From contig NZ_LR733406.1 in assembly GCF_902506505.1 (NCBI RefSeq), forward strand, positions 310,001-374,000: a stretch of DNA of 64,000 nt, given 5' to 3'. Shown one piece after another: positions 57,768 to 64,000 of the stretch. Each line of letters opens with the position of its first letter. The stretch's first letter is position 1. The translations under genes and the position numbers were made by a program. The notes beneath the pieces were generated by a model. The model did not search any database, was not told the DNA's origin, and saw only the letters and a program-made list of their open reading frames with translations. Source of the stretch: Pseudomonas sp. 8AS (lineage in GTDB: Bacteria; Pseudomonadota; Gammaproteobacteria; Pseudomonadales; Pseudomonadaceae).

Positions 57768-58612
57768 ACGGATTGCTCCATGTGTGAGGGCTGGCTGAAA
57801 AACAAACGGCAACGTGTGAAGTGGCTGTCGCAGCTTTCCTCCGGCAAGGGCTGCCAGCCGGGGCTGGAGAGCAGGGGACCACGTCTTGTGCTCAGCAGAA
57901 AGGCCACTTGCTCTGGCGCAAGCCAGCCCCAGTCATCCGTTAGGGTGAGCGACTCTTCGAGCCAGCTGCGCACATTGCAGTGCCTGGCCAGCACAGAGGT
58001 TTCTTCCGGTTGGTTTTCCCATAGCCATTGCTCGAGATTGGCGAGGCGGGTTTCCTGCCGAATGGCGCTGGGCTCCGGGTATAACCAGGGTGCAGGTTGG
58101 CTATAGGAAGCAGGGCCTGATTGTGGATTTTCATGGCTGTGCCATGCCTCGCCGTCCCAGCACAGCACGCTGTTCAATGGGCCGAGCAACTGCGGTAGTA
58201 GTTGCTGCTCTTTTAGATGAGTCAGGCTGCGGGCCATTACCCGGTTGTCCTGAAAGCGGTAGAGCGAGCGCTGCCCCTCTTCGTCGATCAGCAGGCGCGC
58301 GCGCCAGTGTTGGGTGAGGAGCGGCAGATCGATGTGCGGCGTACTGGCCAGCCAGCCCCAGTTACGCTGCGGTGTCTCGAGCAGGCTGTACACAAGCGCG
58401 GCGCCTGGGTTGCTCAAGCGCACCAGACAGGGGCCGATATCCGCCAGGTCTGCAAACTCGGTGCCTTGATAGAGATTGACGTAGTCCTGCATCAGGTCTG
58501 CGCTGAACAGTTCCTTGATCGGATCCGGCTCGGCCAGGCGGTCAATCACCAGCAGCAGTTCACGCTGTTGGGATAGCTGTTCATTGAGCCAGCTTTGCGC
58601 TGTTTCGATCAT
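57764..58612 (-). CDS. DUF4123-type T6SS effector adaptor (Tap/Tec)
   Basis: 282 residues. Typical DUF4123 features: LLLVIDRLAEPDPIKELFS near the N terminus, GPCLVRLSNPGAALVYSLLE and WGWLASTPHIDLPLLTQHWR with FRFQD-like YRFQDNRVMARSL. These chaperones load effectors on the VgrG tip. Start ATG at 58612 overlaps the vgrG stop (ATGA). It sits between vgrG and its cargo lipase. Confidence 0.88.
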   Translation of the reverse strand: MIETAQSWLNEQLSQQRELLLVIDRLAEPDPIKELFSADLMQDYVNLYQGTEFADLADIGPCLVRLSNPGAALVYSLLETPQRNWGWLASTPHIDLPLLTQHWRARLLIDEEGQRSLYRFQDNRVMARSLTHLKEQQLLPQLLGPLNSVLCWDGEAWHSHENPQSGPASYSQPAPWLYPEPSAIRQETRLANLEQWLWENQPEETSVLARHCNVRSWLEESLTLTDDWGWLAPEQVAFLLSTRRGPLLSSPGWQPLPEESCDSHFTRCRLFFSQPSHMEQSV

Positions 58613-60720
58613 GTGCGAGCCCCTGTTGCACACAAACCTTCCCGGCATGCTTCGCAAATCGGGCAACGACTTGCGCCGAGCAGGCGTGCCTTGCGCGCCA
58701 TTTGCAGTTGGGCGTTGGCCAGGGCGAGCTTGGGTTTTGCCCCCGTGTTATCTTGATCCACCGCTCCCGGAATCACCGGGCTGAGTATGCGGATGCCCAA
58801 GCCGCTGCCCGGTGTACCCCCGGAGTTGATCTTCACCGTCGCGCCGCTGAGGGTGATGCCGCTGGGGTCTAGCTTGAGGAAGCTGCCGCCGCCCTTGGCG
58901 GTGAGCTCCATGCCGGCGTCGATCACTACCTTGCTGCCAGCGTGGTAGTGGATCTCATTGCCGGCTTCGACGAACTGGCCGGTACCGATCTTCACGTGCT
59001 GGTTGTTGGCCACGGTGAGGTGGTCGTTGGCGCGCACTTCCACCTTGCGGTCGCGGTGGGTGGTGCGGTGCTCCTCGGCTTTCAATTCGGTGTAGCTGTT
59101 GGCTTCGACCGTGTCGTGGCGCTCGTGGCCGATGCGGATCTTCTGGTCGTTTTCAACGTTTTCGTCCCAGTCCTTCTGCGCGTGCAGGTAGATCTGTTCC
59201 TGGCCCTTGCGATCCTCGATGCGCAGCTCGTTGTAGCCGCCACCGCCGGGGCTGCTGAGGGTCTTGAATAGCGTGCGGGTCTTGTTCGCCGGCAGGTCGT
59301 AGGGCACCACGTGTTCGGCGTGGTACAGGCAGCCGGTGACCAGTGGCTGGTCGGGGTCGCCTTCGAGGAAGGTGACCAGTACTTCCATGCCGACCCGCGG
59401 GATGGCGATGCCGCCGTAGCGGTCGCCGGCCCAGCTGCTGGCCACGCGCAGCCAGCAACTGGTCTGGTCGTCGGCCAGGCCCTCGCGGTCCCAGTGGAAT
59501 TGCACTTTCACCCGGCCGTACTGATCGCAGTGGATTTCCTCGCCTTTGGGGCCGGTGACCACGGCGGTCTGGCTGCCCAGCACCTTGGGTTTGTGGTGTT
59601 CCTGTGGTGGGCGGAAGGGGGCGGCCCAGGGCGTGGCGCGGAAGCGGTTGCGGTAGCCCTGGTGGAAGCCGTCCGAGCTGCCGGAGACACCCTCACCCCC
59701 GGCCCCTCTCCCAGAGGGAGAGGGGCGGTTGGTGATCGACTCTTCCAGCACCTGCGGCTGCTTGCCTTCGTGCCACACCTCGCACAGCAGCCACAGGTCG
59801 TTGAACTGCGCGCAGGGGTGCTGTTGCAGGCTGAGGAAGTGGCCGCTGGCCAGGCGTGCGTCGCTTTTGCCTTCGGCCTGGGTGTAATCGCTGCGCAGGC
59901 GCTCCAGGGTGCGCCCGGCCAGGTGCTTGCCGCGTGCGCGCTCGGTGAAGCGCCCGGGAAAGTCGTAGATCTCCAGGCTCGGCTGGAACGCACTGTTCTG
60001 GGTGGCTTGCAGAGTCAGGCGCGGCTTCTCGAAGTCGTAATCGCGGAAGCTGGCCTGGGTGCTGCGCGTGGCCAGGCGCACGTTGAACGCACGCACCACC
60101 GCCTGCTCGGCGGCCAGGCCGCTGTCCTGCTGGTAGTTGAGCGCCGGCAGCTTGCGGAACACCGTCTGGTCGTCGCCGAATACCAGCGCATGGGCATTCT
60201 CGCCGTGCTGGAAGTGGAAGCTGATGCCCTCCTCTTCGCACAGGCGCTGGATGAAGAACAGGTCGGATTCGTCGTACTGGGTGCAGTAGTCACGCGCGGG
60301 GTAGACGCTGCCAAGCTGGAACTTGTAGGCGCCCTGTTGGATGCCGTGTTCCTCGAGCAGTTGCGCGATGATCTGCGGCACGCTCAGCTGCTGGAAGATG
60401 CGCTGGTTATGGCGATGCTGCAGGTAGACCAGCTGCGGCTTAAGGCTGATGCGGTAGCGGGTCAGGCGCTTGCCGGAGTCGCCCTGTTCGATGGCGTAGA
60501 CCAGGCCATGCACGCCGCCGCCAGAGGGGCCGAAGGCGAGAAAGGCCGGCTGGTTGAGCAGCGCCTGCAGATCCAGCTGCGGGTCCTGGCTGACCAGCTC
60601 GATATCGAACTGGTACGGCTGGTTGAGCGCCTCGCGGCCCTCGAATGCGAGAACCTGCAGGTCGCTGCTGATGCCCTGAATGCTCAGGGTGATGTGAGCG
60701 CTATTGGCTGCCGTAAACAT
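58609..60720 (-). CDS. vgrG: T6SS spike protein VgrG of the lipase module
   Basis: 703 residues. Starts MFTAANSAHITLSIQGISSD with AAGGAGCG eight bases upstream, which decides this start over an in-frame ATG at 60744. gp27 and gp5 parts are closely related to the other copies (GPKGEEIHCDQYGRVKVQFH). The C terminus is a shorter tail with a cysteine cluster (CPICEACREGLC) instead of the extension in the other VgrG. Carries the same in-frame palindrome (PSPSGRGAGGEG). Follows sfa by 16 bases. Confidence 0.93.
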   Translation of the reverse strand: MFTAANSAHITLSIQGISSDLQVLAFEGREALNQPYQFDIELVSQDPQLDLQALLNQPAFLAFGPSGGGVHGLVYAIEQGDSGKRLTRYRISLKPQLVYLQHRHNQRIFQQLSVPQIIAQLLEEHGIQQGAYKFQLGSVYPARDYCTQYDESDLFFIQRLCEEEGISFHFQHGENAHALVFGDDQTVFRKLPALNYQQDSGLAAEQAVVRAFNVRLATRSTQASFRDYDFEKPRLTLQATQNSAFQPSLEIYDFPGRFTERARGKHLAGRTLERLRSDYTQAEGKSDARLASGHFLSLQQHPCAQFNDLWLLCEVWHEGKQPQVLEESITNRPSPSGRGAGGEGVSGSSDGFHQGYRNRFRATPWAAPFRPPQEHHKPKVLGSQTAVVTGPKGEEIHCDQYGRVKVQFHWDREGLADDQTSCWLRVASSWAGDRYGGIAIPRVGMEVLVTFLEGDPDQPLVTGCLYHAEHVVPYDLPANKTRTLFKTLSSPGGGGYNELRIEDRKGQEQIYLHAQKDWDENVENDQKIRIGHERHDTVEANSYTELKAEEHRTTHRDRKVEVRANDHLTVANNQHVKIGTGQFVEAGNEIHYHAGSKVVIDAGMELTAKGGGSFLKLDPSGITLSGATVKINSGGTPGSGLGIRILSPVIPGAVDQDNTGAKPKLALANAQLQMARKARLLGASRCPICEACREGLCATGART
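59689..59725. repeat. GC-rich palindromic repeat inside vgrG, second copy
   Basis: CCCCTCTCCC (59703-59712) pairs with GGGAGAGGGG (59716-59725) around AGA, preceded by CCCTCACCCCCGG. Same family and same protein position as the copy at 44017-44053. Confidence 0.85.
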
Positions 60721-60736
60721 GATCGCTCCTTGATCT

Positions 60737-62282
<1,546 letters not shown>

Positions 62283-62296
<14 letters not shown>

Positions 62297-64000
62297 AGAC
62301 CAGCGCTCCTTCACCGTCGAGGGTGGCGTGCACCTGCTGCAGGCTTTCGCCGGCGGCCATGGCATCCAGCAGGCGGTCGGCGATCTGCGGCAACAGCTGT
62401 TGTTCCAGCAACTGGTCGATCAGCCGCGCGCCGCTGTCGTTGTGCTGGCAGCGCGCGGCCAGGTGGCCGAGCAGCGCCGGGTGGTGGCTGAAGCCCAGCT
62501 GGCGGCGCGCCAGGCGTTCGCCGAGGCGCGCCAGCTTGAGCGCCACCAGCTCCTCGAGCACGCTGCCGGCCACCGGGTAGTAGGGCACCACGCGCATGCG
62601 CGCCAGCAGCGCCGGCTTGAAGTGACGGCTCAGGGCCGGGCGGATGGCCTGCTCCAGTTGCTCGGCGGCCGGGCGCTGCTCGTCGCTGCAAAGCTGGGCG
62701 ATCTGCTCGCTGGCCAGGTTGCTGGTCATCAGGATCAGGCAGTTGCGGAAGTTGATCTCGCGCCCTTCGCCGTCGTTGGCCACGCCCTTGTCGAAGATCT
62801 GGTAGAAGACGTTCATCACGTCCGGGTCGGCCTTCTCCACCTCGTCGAGGAGGATCACCGAGTAGGGCTTCTGTCGCACCGCCTCGGTGAGCATGCCGCC
62901 CTCGCCGTAGCCGACGTAGCCGGGCGGCGCGCCGATCAGCCGGGAAACCGTGTGCTTCTCCTGGAACTCGGACATGTTGATGGTGGTGAGGAAGCGCTCG
63001 CCGCCGTACAGCAGGTCGGCCAGGGCCAGGGCGGTCTCGGTCTTGCCGACGCCGCTGGGGCCGACCAGCAGAAATACGCCGACCGGCGCATCGTCCTTGT
63101 TCAGGCCGGCGGCGCTGGCGCGCATGGCGCGGTCGAGGGCCACTACCGCCTGCTCCTGGCCGCGCACGCGCTGGCGCAGGTCATGGGCGAAACCGGCCAC
63201 CTTGGCGTTGTGTTCGCGGGCCAGCTGGCTCAGCGGCACGCCGGTCCAGTGGCTGATCACCTCGGCCACCAGGCGCGGGCAGACTTCATGGCTGACCAGG
63301 CGCTCGGCGGCCTGGGCCGCAGCCAGCTCGGCCTGAATGGCGCGCAGTTCGGCTTCCAGTTCGGCCAGCTCCGGCTGGGGTTCGGCGTTGTCGTCGCGGG
63401 CTACGTCAGTGCTGCCCAGACGGGCGCTGGCGCACTGCTGGCGCAGTTGCAGCAGGCGTTCGGCGAGTTGGCGCTGCTCGTCCCAGCGGCTGTTCAGCTG
63501 TTGCAGTTCGGTGGCGGCCTGCAGCAGGCGGTTTTCCAGCTGATCGAGGGCCTCGCCATCGATCGGCAGGCCGGCATCCAGGTCGCGGCGCAGGGCTTCG
63601 CGCTGGCGCTGGCCTTCGGCGATCTCGCCGCGCAGGCGTTCCAGCGCTTCCGGGGCGGCGGCCAGGCTGATGCGTACGCGCGCGCAGGCGGTGTCGAGTA
63701 CATCGACGGCTTTGTCCGGCAGTTGGCGACCGGCCAGGTAGCGCGCCGACAGCTCGGCGGCGGCCACCACGGCGTCGTCACGCAGGTAGATGCCGTGGCT
63801 CTTCTCGTACACCGGGGCCAGGCCACGGAGGATGGTCACGGCTTCCTGGACGGTCGGCTCGTGCAGCTGCACCGGCTGGAAACGCCGGGCCAGGGCCGGG
63901 TCCTTCTCGAAGTACTTCTTGTATTCGCTCCAGGTGGTGGCGGCGATGGTGCGCAACTCGCCACGGGCCAGGGCCGGCTTGAGCAGGTTGGCGGCGTCCG
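62283..64000 (-). CDS. clpV: T6SS AAA+ ATPase ClpV (TssH), 5' end outside window
   Basis: The frame is open to the right edge, so only the C-terminal 570 or so residues are seen. It includes the end of the first AAA+ domain ([20 protein letters not shown]), a coiled middle region, and the second AAA+ domain with Walker [21 protein letters not shown] and [13 protein letters not shown]. ClpV disassembles the contracted sheath. It overlaps sfa by 14 bases. The order clpV-sfa-(module)-fha-tssJKLM-stp-stk matches HSI-II. Confidence 0.97.

Overview
The window is a chromosomal segment of a high-GC Pseudomonas-type gammaproteobacterium. The gene order (gyrB-recF-dnaN-dnaA / oriC / rpmH-rnpA-yidD-yidC-mnmE / mnmG-rsmG-parA-parB-atpIBEFHAGDC-glmU-glmR-glmS), the near-perfect 16-bp parS sites in recF, and an HSI-II-like type VI secretion (T6SS) cluster that includes its own Stk1/Stp1 kinase-phosphatase pair all support this. 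I do not assign a species.

Layout. 1-2.9 kb: the 3' part of a CdsA-like cytidylyltransferase, a membrane diguanylate cyclase, and a small RelBE-type toxin-antitoxin operon with a near-perfect palindromic operator. 3.0-9.1 kb (minus strand): gyrB, recF, dnaN, dnaA. 9.13-9.65 kb: oriC, with DnaA boxes and an AT-rich tract. 9.65-18.25 kb (plus strand): rpmH, rnpA, yidD, yidC, mnmE, then a second DnaA-box cluster with an AT-rich tract, then mnmG, rsmG, parA, parB. 18.3-25.5 kb: the complete F1Fo ATP synthase operon, with hairpins in several intercistronic gaps. 25.6-29.75 kb: glmU, a DeoR-family regulator (GlmR-like) and glmS, which ends in the attTn7 target.

From the glmS terminator to the right edge everything is on the minus strand and belongs to a T6SS island. 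Read in the direction of transcription (right to left): clpV (partial), the sigma-54 activator sfa, an inserted module (vgrG, DUF4123 adaptor, lipoprotein, lipase effector, two small related lipoproteins), fha, tssJ, tssK, tssL, tssM, PP2C phosphatase, Ser/Thr kinase, then a second module (vgrG, phospholipase D effector of the Tle5 type, Tli4-like immunity protein). Beyond that lies wreckage of an older module: a vgrG truncated at both ends, an SH3/GH19 (lysozyme-chitinase-like) effector gene that has lost its start and is split by a 1.24-kb IS3-family element, its probable periplasmic immunity gene, and an AT-rich array of small secreted proteins and lipoproteins, several broken by palindromic repeats or a frameshift. 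Hcp, TssB/C and the other sheath and baseplate genes are not in the window; by analogy with HSI-II they would lie beyond the right edge.

The most interesting part is 29.8-45 kb. It looks like a stack of effector modules in which a newer vgrG-effector-immunity unit displaced an older one, probably by recombination between vgrG copies, leaving an orphan effector and immunity genes. Both intact vgrG genes also carry an in-frame insertion of the same GC-rich palindromic repeat at the same place in the protein.
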